This document shows, piece by piece, positions 43,662 through 53,186 of a stretch of 64,000 bases of DNA. The stretch's first letter is position 1, and each line of letters starts with the position of its first letter. Made by a program: the position numbers and the translations under genes. The DNA comes from Tomocerus qinae. Its lineage: Eukaryota; Arthropoda; Collembola; Entomobryomorpha; Tomoceridae. The notes beneath the pieces were generated by a model that saw nothing but the letters and a program-made list of their open reading frames with translations, made no database searches and was not told the DNA's origin. Location of the stretch: positions 15,141,001 through 15,205,000 of the forward strand of contig CM034550.1 of assembly GCA_020055645.1 (NCBI GenBank). Reading direction: 5' to 3'.

Positions 43662-43780
43662 AGACATATGGATGGTAAGTAAGTATTGGCCTAATATAAT
43701 ATACAGTGAAGTGGAACTTGGAAGAATGATCTTGTGAAATGACAGTGACTACTGACTGCATAAATATAGTACATTGATGG

Positions 43781-43853
43781 CAAGATTTGTAAAACCGTAG
43801 TTTCCATGAACACGGTGGAAGTGTTCATGGAAACTACGGTTTTACAAATCTTG
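43781..43853. mobile_element. 73-bp perfect hairpin with 9-bp flanking direct repeat
   Basis: The 33-base arm at 43781-43813 (starting CAAGATTTGTAAAACCG) is the exact reverse complement of 43821-43853. The arms are separated by a 7-base loop, GGTGGAA. The hairpin is flanked on both sides by CATTGATGG (43772-43780 and 43854-43862). A perfect stem bounded by a short direct repeat looks like a very small, recent insertion, perhaps a deleted MITE. A transcribed hairpin is the alternative. The class is unknown. Confidence 0.75.
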
Positions 43854-44064
43854 CATTGATGGTCACAAAAATAGAATGTTCTCCGGAATCTCTATATTGT
43901 ATTGCCTAGTTTCATTCCCTATTTGGAGATTTAGAATATTCATGGCATGGTTTATTATTTTAATTGATGGAGTGTGGAATAATAATTTTGTATTTTAAGC
44001 GCCCGGTATATACGATTTGAAAAACTCAAAGGACTATCAAAATACATGTAAATCATTTTTTACA

Positions 44065-44371
44065 TTTCGAGCAATATCTACCAAAGTTCTGCTGCGATTT
44101 TATAAAGCAGTACATGGTTAAAATCAGAAACGTATTCCCTTCAAGTTGAATAAAAAAAAGAAATGAATATTTTTGACCCAATATCCGTTAAAAATTGTTG
44201 AACTTTTTTGTCGAATTTTGCCATGATTTCACAACTTAAAATTAACAAAATACATAAATAGCTCGTATAATGCAAATTTTTTTTATATAACTTGAAGGGA
44301 ATACGTTTCTGATTTCAACCGTGTACTGCATTGTAAAATAGGAGTAGAACTTTGGTAGATATTTGAAACGC
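44065..44371. mobile_element. MITE-like inverted repeat, about 90-bp arms
   Basis: The left arm near 44065-44158 (ATATCTACCAAAGTTCT ... CGTATTCCCTTCAAGTT) matches the reverse complement of about 44279-44371 (AACTTGAAGGGAATACG ... AGAACTTTGGTAGATAT). There is about 85-90% identity by eye. The spacer of about 120 bp is AT-rich. There is no coding capacity and no obvious target duplication, consistent with an old MITE. Confidence 0.7.
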
Positions 44372-44674
44372 TGTGTCTAATAACCTGCTTATTCAGTATA
44401 GGATTTCAGTAACTAGGAAATAAACAAAAAATTTGGAAAAAACATGATTACAGGGTCATGGAAAATTGATATAAAATATTAAATACAATGCACAAAACTC
44501 GTTACCTACCTTAATCACTAAAAGCGAAAGTAGATTTTATCGCTTATCATTTTCTGGACTCTAACAAGTCAATTTTACGAATACACGGGAAATATAGTTG
44601 TTCTAAACGGTTTACTCAATTCCATTGCTTCATTCTGCCATTTATTCTGTCTCTTAAATTGTATTTTGTAAAAA

Positions 44675-44917
44675 ATGTCAAGCAACAATATTCCGCTGGC
44701 CGCTGAAACTTAATCGGGTCAGAATTCAAAATTTGCAGCCAAAGCGAAAAATGAATACATTCATGAATGGAATGAAAAAGTTGAAGACGTAATCGGGGAG
44801 AACAATATACCACCACCGAAACGACAGATTTATACTCCTAAAGATTACTCACACGTTTTTGAGCAAACGATTCACGAAAGACAAAATACTGTCATTAGAA
44901 TGTCAAGAGGGATATAA
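44675..44917 (+). pseudogene. Possible broken coding fragment, unidentified
   Basis: From ATG 44675 the frame reads 12 codons to a TAA (44711-44713), then stays open for 67 codons to the TAA at 44915-44917. The peptide has a composition unlike random AT-rich sequence (for example KNEYIHEWNEKVEDVIGE and IPPPKRQIYTPKDYSHVF): charged, with no low complexity. I do not recognise the family. The internal stop and lack of neighbouring exons suggest a decayed exon or a captured gene fragment. Chance cannot be excluded at this length. Confidence 0.3.
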
Positions 44918-45022
44918 AAGACTTTGTCCCGTTAAGACCATATTATACTATACATGCGTCTCTTAAATTATCGCGAGGGAAGTGGATCAAGCTAGAGTGT
45001 CCGTAGAAATGAGACCTACAGA

Positions 45023-45240
45023 GACCCGAATACTGTAGACCCAAAATCCGAATACTGAATAGTCGAAACCCGAATACTGTAGACCCAAAATCCGAATACT
45101 GAATAGTCGAAACCCGAATACTGTAGACCCAAAATCCGAATACTGAAAAGTCGTAACCCGAATAGTGTAGACCCAAAATCCGAATACTAGAGAACCGAAA
45201 CCCGAATGCTGTAAACCCGATATCCGAATACTGTAGACCC
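45023..45240. repeat. 44-bp minisatellite, about 5 copies decaying rightwards
   Basis: The unit is CCCGAATACTGTAGACCCAA plus AATCCGAATACTGAATAGTC plus GAAA. It is itself built from two related 22-bp halves. The first three copies are nearly identical and later ones drift (CCCGAATAGTG, CCCGAATGCTG). Open frames of 77-119 codons on the minus strand here are translations of this repeat and are not genes. Confidence 0.85.
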
Positions 45241-45315
45241 GAAAACCGAATACCCTAGACCCAAAAATCTCGCTACCCGAACCCTGGACACCTGAAAGTG
45301 CCCGAAAACCCAAAT

Positions 45316-45770
45316 ATGCCCCAAAACTCTCAATTTGACCACCCAAATGTTCAAAATGGGCAAAATCTCCTTATTGGCTATCCAAATTGTCAAAACCTTC
45401 AATTTGACCCAAAATGACATAAGCCTCCAATTTGACCACCCAAATGGACAAAATTGTATGAACCTGCAATTTAACCACCCAGTGCTCAAAATGACATAAA
45501 CTTTCAATTTGACCGCCCAAGTTGTCAATATGAAATAAACCTATAATTTGACGCCCCAAATGGTTAAAATTGGTTAAAGTTCAGTTTGACCATCTAAATT
45601 GCTAAAAATGGTTAAAAGTCTCTAATTTTATCACTGGTCAAAACTTCCAATTTAACCATCTAAATGGTTAAAAATGGTTAATGTCTTTAATTTGACCACC
45701 CAAGTGGTACAAATGGCAAAAGCCTTTGATTTGACCACCCAAGTGATAAAGATGTCCAAAAACTTCATTA
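45316..45770. repeat. Degenerate tandem repeat of TTTGACCACCCAAATG type
   Basis: At least ten imperfect units recur at roughly 30-45 bp spacing. Each contains a (C)AATTTGACC-ACC-CAAATGG core followed by TCAAAATGG-like sequence. They lie between the 44-bp minisatellite and the right part of the foldback-like element. Units are too diverged for a fixed period. Confidence 0.65.
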
Positions 45771-46240
45771 TCACCATCAAAGTTTACAAAATGCCAAAAG
45801 TATTTGACCATTTGGGTAAAATTGGAGGTTTATGCCATTTTGATCACTTTTATTTTCACGTATTCGGTTTTCGTGTCTGCGGTAGGTTTTCTGGTCTACA
45901 ATATTCGGATTTCGGGTCTACAGCAGAGTTGCGAATATTTCCATTTCCCATCCAACTATGTTTTACTTCCGGGAAATGTGGGAAATTATGGTAAATGGGA
46001 AATAGATGGGAAATGTGGGAAATAAAGCCCAAAAATTTGAATTTGGCGCAATTTTGACTATTTCCCACACTTCCCATTTTCCATATTTTGATATCCACAT
46101 TAGTTAGTAGAAACTTCCTGTTAGTGATATTTCCCAGTCGAAACCTTGGTCTACACTAATCAGTTTTCGTTAGTTACATTAGATCTACAGTATTCGAATT
46201 TCGGGTATAAAGCATTCGGCTTTCGGGTCTCCAGTAGGTC

Positions 46241-46873
46241 CCCCATCCAAATGTCCAAATACCATCTTCACTAAATACAAAATGAATGGTATCATTTGGA
46301 ACACTTCAATGTCACCCGGCATCTGCTTTAAAATATTGTATTAGAAGTCAAAGATCCTAATCCAATTCCAATACCTGCTCCACTCTTTAACGATTTGCGG
46401 ACATTAATTCGATGGGTTCCGAGTGAATTTAAAAATGCTTGCGCGTTCCTGTTTCTCTCTTTTAATTTAGTACTATGAAACCGCCGTATGTTACAACTAG
46501 TATTTCGTTCATGAACATAACAGTATAATTTGTTAATGACATTCGTTAGCTGTTGTTAAATGAGTTTGATACGAGTTTTAAATAGTTATGAAATACCAAG
46601 TACACGAATTCAAAATTTTTATATTTACGTTACCTACGATACTGGCATAGGCAAAAAAATAAGCAGGTTACTCGGCACAACGTTTCATTTATCGAAATGC
46701 AAAGCATGTTTACGCAAAAATGCAAAGTTGAAAATTACACGTAACTGACCGGATGTGAGGTCATATGAACACCCGACAGATTGAAGTGATAAGATCAATA
46801 GAAACAAGAATCTTTAATGGGGGGGGGGTATCCCTTGGTTTCTTTTCTGCTTTATCAGGAGGAGTCATCTAGA
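46241..46873. other. Unassigned AT-rich sequence with a G10 run
   Basis: No gene is supported. The only notable local feature is a run of ten G at 46819-46828. A 62-codon open frame at 46560-46748 shows no protein-like features. Confidence 0.5.
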
Positions 46874-47580
46874 TACTGTTACAATCAGCCAACATCAGTC
46901 CTATGGTTGCCCTGTGGTACGGCGATAAGCCTTCTGATTGGCTGAAATTTTTTGAAATCCAGCCTTCTGATTGGCTATTTCTATGACGAAAATTCTATAG
47001 ATTACCCAAATGGGGACATTTTAGCAAATTTTGAATTGTTGCAAGCTACAATGCAGTCATACCATGAATCATCTATTTTATTGCCTAATAGTTTTCATTT
47101 CAAGTAGACATTCATTCTGGAATATGATATTGAGCAATGAGAATGAGAAATGTATATATTGAGCTATTTACATGCATGTCTTATGCATTATTACACTATA
47201 AATATTATGCCATGAACTATGAATCATCTATTTTTATTACCTACCAGTTTCCCTTTCAATGTAGACTTCTATTCTGTAATACGATATTGAGCATGAGCAA
47301 TGAGAAACAAGTATAAACCGGAAGAACACACATTGTGGATATATAAATATAGTGCATAATCGAACAAGGAATGATGTGATTAATATTAAATTAGTATTGT
47401 ACAAACAAACTCTTCCTACAATGACCTTTAAAATGATAACTCAGCAAGAAAATTACTGATAACTGAAAAATGTGTGAATAGTAAATATATCTAAACATTA
47501 GACCGTTTCTGGTATAACTTAAAGTCATTATACTGAAATCAGTGAATCACTTTATTTTTATAATACAAACTAAGACTTAC

Positions 47581-47961
47581 CAGGGTAAAGATAGTGTTCC
47601 ACAATTTCAGATGTAATAAATTTCCAAATTATGGAATCTGGGTTGTGCTCAGGTGGACACAGGCTGGCACTTTGGAAGTTGACAAATCCCATGAGTTTGC
47701 CTTCCGTGGGCAGCTCTGCCAAGCAGTCTCCAGCAGGGCCGCAGCGAGGGGGGAGGTGCACCGGGACCCGTGCCCCCCCCGCCGAAATAAAGAAATTTTT
47801 GTCTAAAATCGCAAAATTAGCTAATTTTTTCTCGGTGCCCCTCCTGAAATTTTTTTCTGGCTGCGGCCCTGGTCTCCAGAGAGCACATCGTCCCAGAAAG
47901 CAACACCAGGAAGAGAAGTGCAGAACACACATTGAAAATTTTCAAAACCGAATTTTAACAT
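47581..47961 (-). pseudogene. Unidentified first-exon-like coding piece, interrupted by a MITE
   Basis: Read on the minus strand from ATG at 47961-47959, the frame is open up to the MITE inserted at 47734-47871. Discounting the MITE and one copy of its 8-bp duplication, the same frame continues to a good splice donor, CCCTG|GTAAGT, after 47581. That totals 78 codons plus one base. The part after the MITE includes KLMGFVNFQSASLCPP and IIWKFITSEIVEHYLYPG, which look protein-like. I do not recognise the family. The piece lies entirely in the spacer of the long palindrome, so it may be captured host sequence or the remains of the element's own gene. No further exon was found. Confidence 0.4.
47734..47871. 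mobile_element. hAT-type MITE, 138 bp, family A copy 1
   Basis: The termini are CAGGGCCGCAGC and GCTGCGGCCCTG, flanked by a perfect 8-bp duplication GTCTCCAG (47726-47733 and 47872-47879). The interior AAATAAAGAAATTTTTG and AAAATTAGCTAATTTTTTCT is shared with the copy at 59517-59693, so both belong to one GC-ended family. It breaks the coding-like piece on the minus strand. Confidence 0.95.
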
Positions 47962-48020
47962 AGAAATTGACTCTGGTAGAACTTAAACTACTATTTAAAC
48001 TTAAATTAAAAATCCATCAG

Positions 48021-48146
48021 CGTTTAAATGCTATTAAGAAGTTTACCAAAGCTAAGAAGGAAAACTTGTCTAAGAAAGGCTATCGACGCCTGGATACTAC
48101 TGAGGAACAAGGATCGGGTGGTCAGGAATCACCAGAAACGGTCTAA
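48021..48146 (+). pseudogene. Last-exon-like coding piece, unidentified
   Basis: After a possible acceptor, CCATCAG, at 48020 the plus strand encodes 41 codons to TAA at 48144-48146. The peptide is lysine-rich, then acidic and serine-rich (KKFTKAKKENLSKKGYRRL, then GSGGQESPETV), like a cytosolic C-terminal tail. The frame is open from 47964. No companion exons are visible and the family is unknown. It runs 16 bases into the right palindrome arm, so its end would be duplicated in inverted form in the left arm. This is a captured fragment or chance. Confidence 0.3.
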
Positions 48147-48929
48147 TGTTTAGATATATTTACTATTCACACATTTTTCAGTTATCAGTAATTTTCTTGC
48201 TGAGTTATCATTTTAAAGGTCATTGTAGGAAGAGTTTGTTTGTACGATACTAATTTAATATTAATCACATCATTCCTTGTTCGATTATGCACTATATTTA
48301 TATATCCACAATGTGTGTTCTTCCGGTTTATACTTGTTTCTCATTGCTCATGCTCAATATCGTATTACAGAATAAAAGTCTACATTGAAAGGGAAACTGG
48401 TAGGTAATAAAAATAGATGATTCATAGTTCATGGCATAATATTTATAGTGTAATAACTGCATAAGACGTGCATGTAAATAGCTCAATATATACATTTCTC
48501 ATTCTCATTGCTCAATATCATATTCCAGAATGAATGTCTACTTGAAATGAAAATAATTAGGCAATAAAATAGATGATTCATGATATGACTGCATTGTAGC
48601 TTACAACAATTCAAAATTTGCTAAAATGTCCCCATTTGGGTAATCTATAGAATTTTCGTCATAGAAATAGCCAATCAGAAGGCTGGATTTCAAAAAATTT
48701 CAGCCAATCAGAAGGCTTATCGCCGTACCACAGGGCAACCATAGGACTGATGTTGGCTGATTGTAACAGTACTTGAGTCAATATCTATAGGGGACGTTTT
48801 ATGCCCATTAACCGATTGTTGGCAATGACAACTGGTACGATTTGTCCCTTATAGGTATTCACGCAAAGTGCCTAGTTGAACCCTTCTGATAAAGCTGTTG
48901 ACATTCCTTGACAAGATTCCTATATATAT

Positions 48930-49745
48930 GGTAGGAGGTTAGTCAGTGCGGGAGTTTGCAATTTACAAATTCACTTTTTTCACCTCTATATTCACCTCCC
49001 TGTAATCACCATGGTAGTTAGTAATGGCAGTCTATTATCCTATATATCCAAGCAGTGGAGGACAAATTATAGGATTTTTCCTCCTGAGGGGAAAAAAGTA
49101 AATTTGTAAATTGCAAACAACCACGCTGACTAACCAGTGTACAAAATTTACCGCTTTTTAGCCTTTTCTACCATCACGGTGGTAAAAATGCACTTATTGG
49201 TAAAAATGCATTTAATGGTAAAAATGGTAAATTACAGTGAATAAATTAGCATAGACACACAAAAGACAAATTAAAATGTTTTCATCCTCTATTTTCTCAA
49301 AAATATTTTAAATTAAGACTTATATTTGAATGCTCACTGACAGTAGTGGAGACTATCATTTAAACAAAATTTATTCTCTTGATACTTCCAACTTTCATTC
49401 AATAAGAAGGAATGCCCATTAATTGAAATTAATTATTCAATAAGTAAATACGGACGAAATGTCCCAATTAGTTGACTCGTTCTTGAGTTAATTAACATAC
49501 ATTAAGTTGTGGAGTCAATTTGTAACAACAATCGACAGCCGCAAAGGTAATTTAAGTATTAGCGGCGAATTTTATTCAAAATTCTGTACGCTATTTAAAT
49601 AAAACTGTTTTTTAGTATTTCTTACCAATTATACCATTTACCACCAATTTTTAGCTAGTGGTAAATGACATTAAATACCATTAAAAACCACTTACCAATG
49701 GTAAGTGGTAAATGGTATTTTGTACACTGTGATTAACCTTCTACC
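48930..49745. mobile_element. Inverted-repeat element disrupted by a nested hAT MITE
   Basis: The left repeat begins GGTAGGAGGTTAGTCAG at 48930 and continues GTTTGCAATTTACAAATT. The right repeat contains AATTTGTAAATTGCAAAC and CTGACTAACC up to 49135, and its outermost part, TTAACCTTCTACC, lies at 49733-49745 beyond the nested MITE. Joined, the repeats are about 50 bp and well matched. No target duplication was found. The element encodes nothing. Confidence 0.75.
49135..49729. mobile_element. hAT-type MITE, 595 bp, nested
   Basis: The termini are CAGTGTACAAAAT and ATTTTGTACACTG. The 8-bp flanks are TGACTAAC (49127-49134) and TGATTAAC (49730-49737), differing at one base. Internal GGTAAAAATG and TTACCA repeats strengthen the foldback. 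It is inserted in the right terminal repeat of the 48930-49745 element and is therefore younger than it. No open frame. Confidence 0.85.
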
Positions 49746-50500
49746 ACAGAGGTACAGTTTCTGTTGAAACCTTGATTAGAATGACATAAAATATCATTCA
49801 TTCATTTTGCTTACGACTGTGAACTCCATTGTACTTAATGCCATTTCATTACATTTGCATATTCAACTAGATTATCCCCCCTCATTTCATTTACTATACA
49901 TCTTTAATGTGTCGTTAGTTTAAAGATGTGGGTTTCGGCTAACATTAGGAACCTACTTTGTTTTTCGAAATTCGAAACTTTTTTCATGATTGTCAGAGGA
50001 ACCGGACCCTTAAGGATAGAGTAGTATTAGTAGTATGTATTTGTATACATTATTATAGCGAAATGAAAATGGTGAAGAATGTAAATTTTTGAAATGCTAT
50101 GATACACACGTTTGTCTTTGTCCTCATCCTCATGCACCTCAAGACTCAAAGACAATAATAAGTCTTATAATAATTACTCATCTATTTTCTGTGCATCAGA
50201 CAGAATAGACACTACCTACCGCGTACATGTATACTCTTCTATACAAGGTTAAGACACACCTCATAGACTCATAGCATATAGATAGCTGCTTAATATAATA
50301 AATTTTTTTCAAATATTATTTTTAAATGATTATAATAATATTGATACTCAAACGACTCATACATCTGCGACCTGCCTATAATAAATAGACGCTTCCCACA
50401 TTTCCAGGATAACACAGGCAGGTTTTGGAGTCATTTAAATTTTAAATACCCATTCATGTTAATTTGGTGACCTGTCACCTACCTTAGTGGGAAACCTTTA
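49746..50500. other. AT-rich intergenic region
   Basis: No coding region or repeat was recognised. It separates the transposon-rich zone from the first host gene. Confidence 0.5.
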
Positions 50501-50813
50501 TTGCAATGCAAGCAAGTAGTTACTTTTTTCCGACCGATACCACGTTGCGTTACCACTTCCGACTGTTCCGGCCGTAATCTCAGAAACGAAATAGTTTTTA
50601 TTTATTTCGCAGATATTTATATTGATTATCGGATCGAAACCTTTTTTTATTGGTAAGTACTATAATTAATTACTTTCCGTTTTTGTCGAAAACAAAGTGG
50701 CCACTTAATTAATAAAATGTATTGTGTCAGTGATGTCAATAATACTGCTGTTTTGCATTGCAGCTGTCATATATTGTAAGAAGAGGCTTGGCTGTTTTCT
50801 GAGGGCGATTATA

Positions 50814-51203
50814 ATGGATTCACAAATTCGATTGAACCCTATGCGGGTATTCTTTCACATAAAACGAGACACCGAATGGAAGAAACTTTCGACTGCGGAT
50901 ATGCATCCTAATCCGGTAAATCATCAATCATTCATTTTCCAACATTCTTCATAAGGGATAATTTAAAGATATAGGAATATTTCTTCGATAATTTCTATTA
51001 TTTTTGCTTACTAGACGTGGGTCAATCCTGATATTCCAATGCCTGAGGATTCAGCTAAAGAGATCACTGCCCGTCGACTTTTTGAACGTGCTGAAAAAGT
51101 TTCATCAATGAAACCTTGGAATGATAAAGGCCTAAATAGGTCAGTTGAAATTATTGGCGAAATCTGCATAGCGTCTCTACCTAAGTCAAATCGAGTCTGG
51201 TGA
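50814..51203 (+). CDS. Small two-exon gene, 96-aa protein of unknown function
   Basis: The coding parts are 50814-50915 (34 codons) and 51015-51203 (62 codons plus TGA). They join in phase 0 across a 99-bp intron with ATCCG|GTAAAT and TTACTAG|ACG. An upstream, probably non-coding exon is suggested by TTATTG|GTAAGT (donor at 50653) and a pyrimidine-rich acceptor ending TTGCAG at 50763. I chose the ATG at 50814 because it follows that acceptor and has A at -3 and G at +4. An in-frame ATG at 50733 would add a hydrophobic N-terminus but lies in the likely intron. The protein is soluble-looking and charged, with TWVNPDIPMPEDSAKEITAR at the start of exon 3 and a helix-prone RRLFERAEKV stretch. I do not recognise the family. 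An alternative donor at AATAG|GTCAGT could shorten it. Confidence 0.6.
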
Positions 51204-51551
51204 TCCGTTAGTATTACCATTACCAAGTATTACTTTTATATGTATTTTTCCATACTTCTTCACGTTTAATTGTAGATCTAATTGCTATTTATCTGTAGTT
51301 AATTAAAGCGTTCAGTGGTAGATTTTAGATTTACGTATTATAATTCGATACAATTTAATCAAAATAAATTAATAAGTAAATAAATAAAACTGAATTTTTT
51401 GCACAATAGATAGAAAGTATAGTGTTCTTATACGATGCAGGATACATACAGTAGATGTTTTATAAGCGTTGTAGTCTGCTTAAACCATTTGCTTAAAACA
51501 TGCCTACAATTATTATTGATATTTAACAATAAAATTGGAATTTTTCAGCAT
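51204..51551. other. Convergent 3' intergenic region
   Basis: This AT-rich sequence lies between the plus-strand small gene and the minus-strand gustatory receptor, so it should hold both 3' UTRs. Nothing else is recognised. Confidence 0.5.
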
Positions 51552-53186
51552 TTAATTTATTTTGCCTAGTTGTGTCGTTTTGTTTCTTAAATCTTGTCCA
51601 TGTTCATCTTCAATACTTAAATTGAATTGAAAAAGCACCAGGACGTAGGTGACAATATTTGTGATAGCCTGTAAATGAGATTTTTATTACAAACGAAGAA
51701 TTACGCTGAATACTTTATAACAGAAAATATTTATTTTACCGTTGCAAGAAATGATGCACTAATTGTTGTGATATGAAAGGCCGATATCTTCAGCGGAAAA
51801 TGTCCCAGTTTGATGTTAAAGAGTAAAACTTGTTTGGAAATACGGGGGTCGATGTTTATGTGATGAACTCTGTTCAAAATCCTTGTTGGACTACGAGCCT
51901 AAAAAATTTCATATAAAATAGCTAAGTAAAAGTACACATATTAGATTAATTTAAAACATTGTTAAAACTGCCTACAGCATTTGTGAGAAGCTCTGCCGGT
52001 ACCAAAATATGCGCCATTGTGACTACAGAAGCCCAGGTCTGGAGTGCCCATAGTAAGACAACTCTAACCGCTTGGGTATCATTAAAATTGTTGAAATAAT
52101 GAATATTAGAATAGACACCCATCGTAATGGTGAAACAACCCGAGCAAAGTAACAGCAGTGCCTGAGAATAAAATAATAATATACCTTTTATGCATGATTA
52201 TGGACACAATGTTATAATAGCTACAAACTTTTTAACAATTTTAATCAAATTACCTGGAGGCCAAAAAATTTTTCAAAATGTCCTACAATGTCACAAACTC
52301 TTGCATGTAGGACCCGATAATATTCCACGTTTTGGTAAGTGAGTTGTTTCGAATAGAAAGGAGGATTTTTAAAAAGCAAAGCCATTTCTTCATGAATTTG
52401 GTTAAAGAAGAGTCGAATTGTAGAACATATGGTCGAGAACAAGATTCCAAAAATTAGCATGATTGTTACAGAACCAACATTACTTCCTAAGCAAGTAATA
52501 GTTGCAAATGTGTTTTCTTGACAGATTTTAGTTTTGTGACAAACTTCTTGCACAATGAAGCCTGCGTAAAGGAAACAACACAAGGAAAATATCAAACAAT
52601 GTGCTAACTTTCCCCGTAAGATTTTTGATTCCCATTTTAACGCTTCTATTTGGGCCGTTTCTGTAATTTTTATTTCTTCCGCCAGTTCCATTAAGGAGTT
52701 CCAACCTTTTTCGAATTCATTGGCTCTTAAGACGCTTAAGATTGTAATAGAAAGCGTTATAGCATAAATGATTAGTGTTTGATAAGTGAAAGTATACAAT
52801 TCTGTTCCATGGAGAATAAGTTCGAAGAGTTCTTTGATGCTTTCTTTTACCAAATTTAGAAGAGTTGCTTGAATTATTGCAAATATTATATTTCCAATAA
52901 CGGGCCATGAAATGAAACTGAATTTTACTGTTTGCCTGTCCGAAGAGAAAATCAAGGGAACCAAATGAAAAATTCGTGACAGATTTACTGCTGAGGAAAT
53001 AAAATCAGCAATATTTTTCCTATTTGCTGACTGTATTTTATACAATTTTTTAGTTTTCGCAAAATCGAAATCGCGAATAAATAGATCACTGGGAAAATAT
53101 GAATTTGTGTCTATTTTGCTTATATCCTTCATTTTAGAGATTTCAGGTTTGAAACAAATCAATTCTTGCCGAACTGGGAATTGCAT
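51552..53186 (-). CDS. Gustatory receptor (7tm_7 family), four exons, 464 aa
   Basis: This is a seven-transmembrane chemoreceptor of the arthropod gustatory receptor family, a ligand-gated cation channel of sensory dendrites. Exons on the minus strand are 53186-52254 (311 codons), 52161-51976 (62), 51898-51740 (53) and 51668-51552 (38 plus TAA). All introns are GT-AG and phase 0, as in the conserved C-terminal intron set of insect Grs. The signature TYVLVLFQF (residues about 433-441) matches the TYhhhhhQF motif in TM7. Upstream, YRVLHARVCDIVGHFEKFFG (about 290-309) is the usual intracellular loop before exon 2. Hydrophobic segments lie near residues 90-113, 135-153, 194-216 and 236-258, with two more in exon 2. 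The start MQFPVRQ is the first ATG of the open frame. Length is normal for the family and nothing is broken. The ligand is unknown; it does not show an obvious sugar- or CO2-receptor signature to my eye. Confidence 0.93.

Larger units (their letters stand above)
45012..46240. mobile_element. Foldback-like element with minisatellite-rich arms
   Basis: The left end reads GACCTACAGAGACCCGAA. The right end (about 46221-46240) reads TTTCGGGTCTCCAGTAGGTC, its near reverse complement. Reverse-complement versions of the internal CCCGAATACTGTAGACCC unit appear on the right side (ATATTCGGATTTCGGGTCTACAG at about 45900; TATTCGAATTTCGGGT at about 46192). Tandem repeats fill the left part. A GGGAAAT/ATTTCCC-rich stretch (about 45930-46135) may be a further insertion. 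There are no protein-coding features. Classification as foldback is inferred from structure. Confidence 0.55.
46874..48771. repeat. Long palindrome with 640-bp arms and a 617-bp spacer
   Basis: The left arm (46874-47513) and right arm (48131-48771) are near-perfect reverse complements. Outer ends are TACTGTTACAATCAGCC and GGCTGATTGTAACAGTA; inner ends are GACCGTTTCTGGT and ACCAGAAACGGTC. Mismatches are sparse, about 2-3% by eye. Each arm contains a direct pair of CCTTCTGATTGGCT. The spacer is less AT-rich than its surroundings and holds two coding-like pieces and a MITE. GAGTCA occurs just outside both ends but at unequal distances, so it is not a clean target duplication. It is probably a foldback-type element carrying captured gene sequence. 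Confidence 0.9.

Noticed and set aside
42277-43761. Near-identical 81- and 85-residue frames on opposite strands
   Set aside because: They arise from the two arms of the long palindrome; there is no protein-like feature beyond chance openness.
44943-45559. Minus-strand frames of 62-119 codons, repetitive (YSIRV, FGFWVYSIRV)
   Set aside because: These are translations of the 44-bp and TTTGACC-type tandem repeats.
47594-47963. Plus-strand frames of 70 and 110 codons through the palindrome spacer
   Set aside because: They read through the MITE on the strand opposite to the coding-like piece; codon pattern and splice signals favour the minus strand.
50733-50813. Upstream in-frame ATG giving a hydrophobic N-terminus to the small gene
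   Set aside because: The segment ends in a pyrimidine-rich tract and TTGCAG and lies downstream of a consensus GTAAGT donor, so it is more likely intron. Kept only as an alternative.
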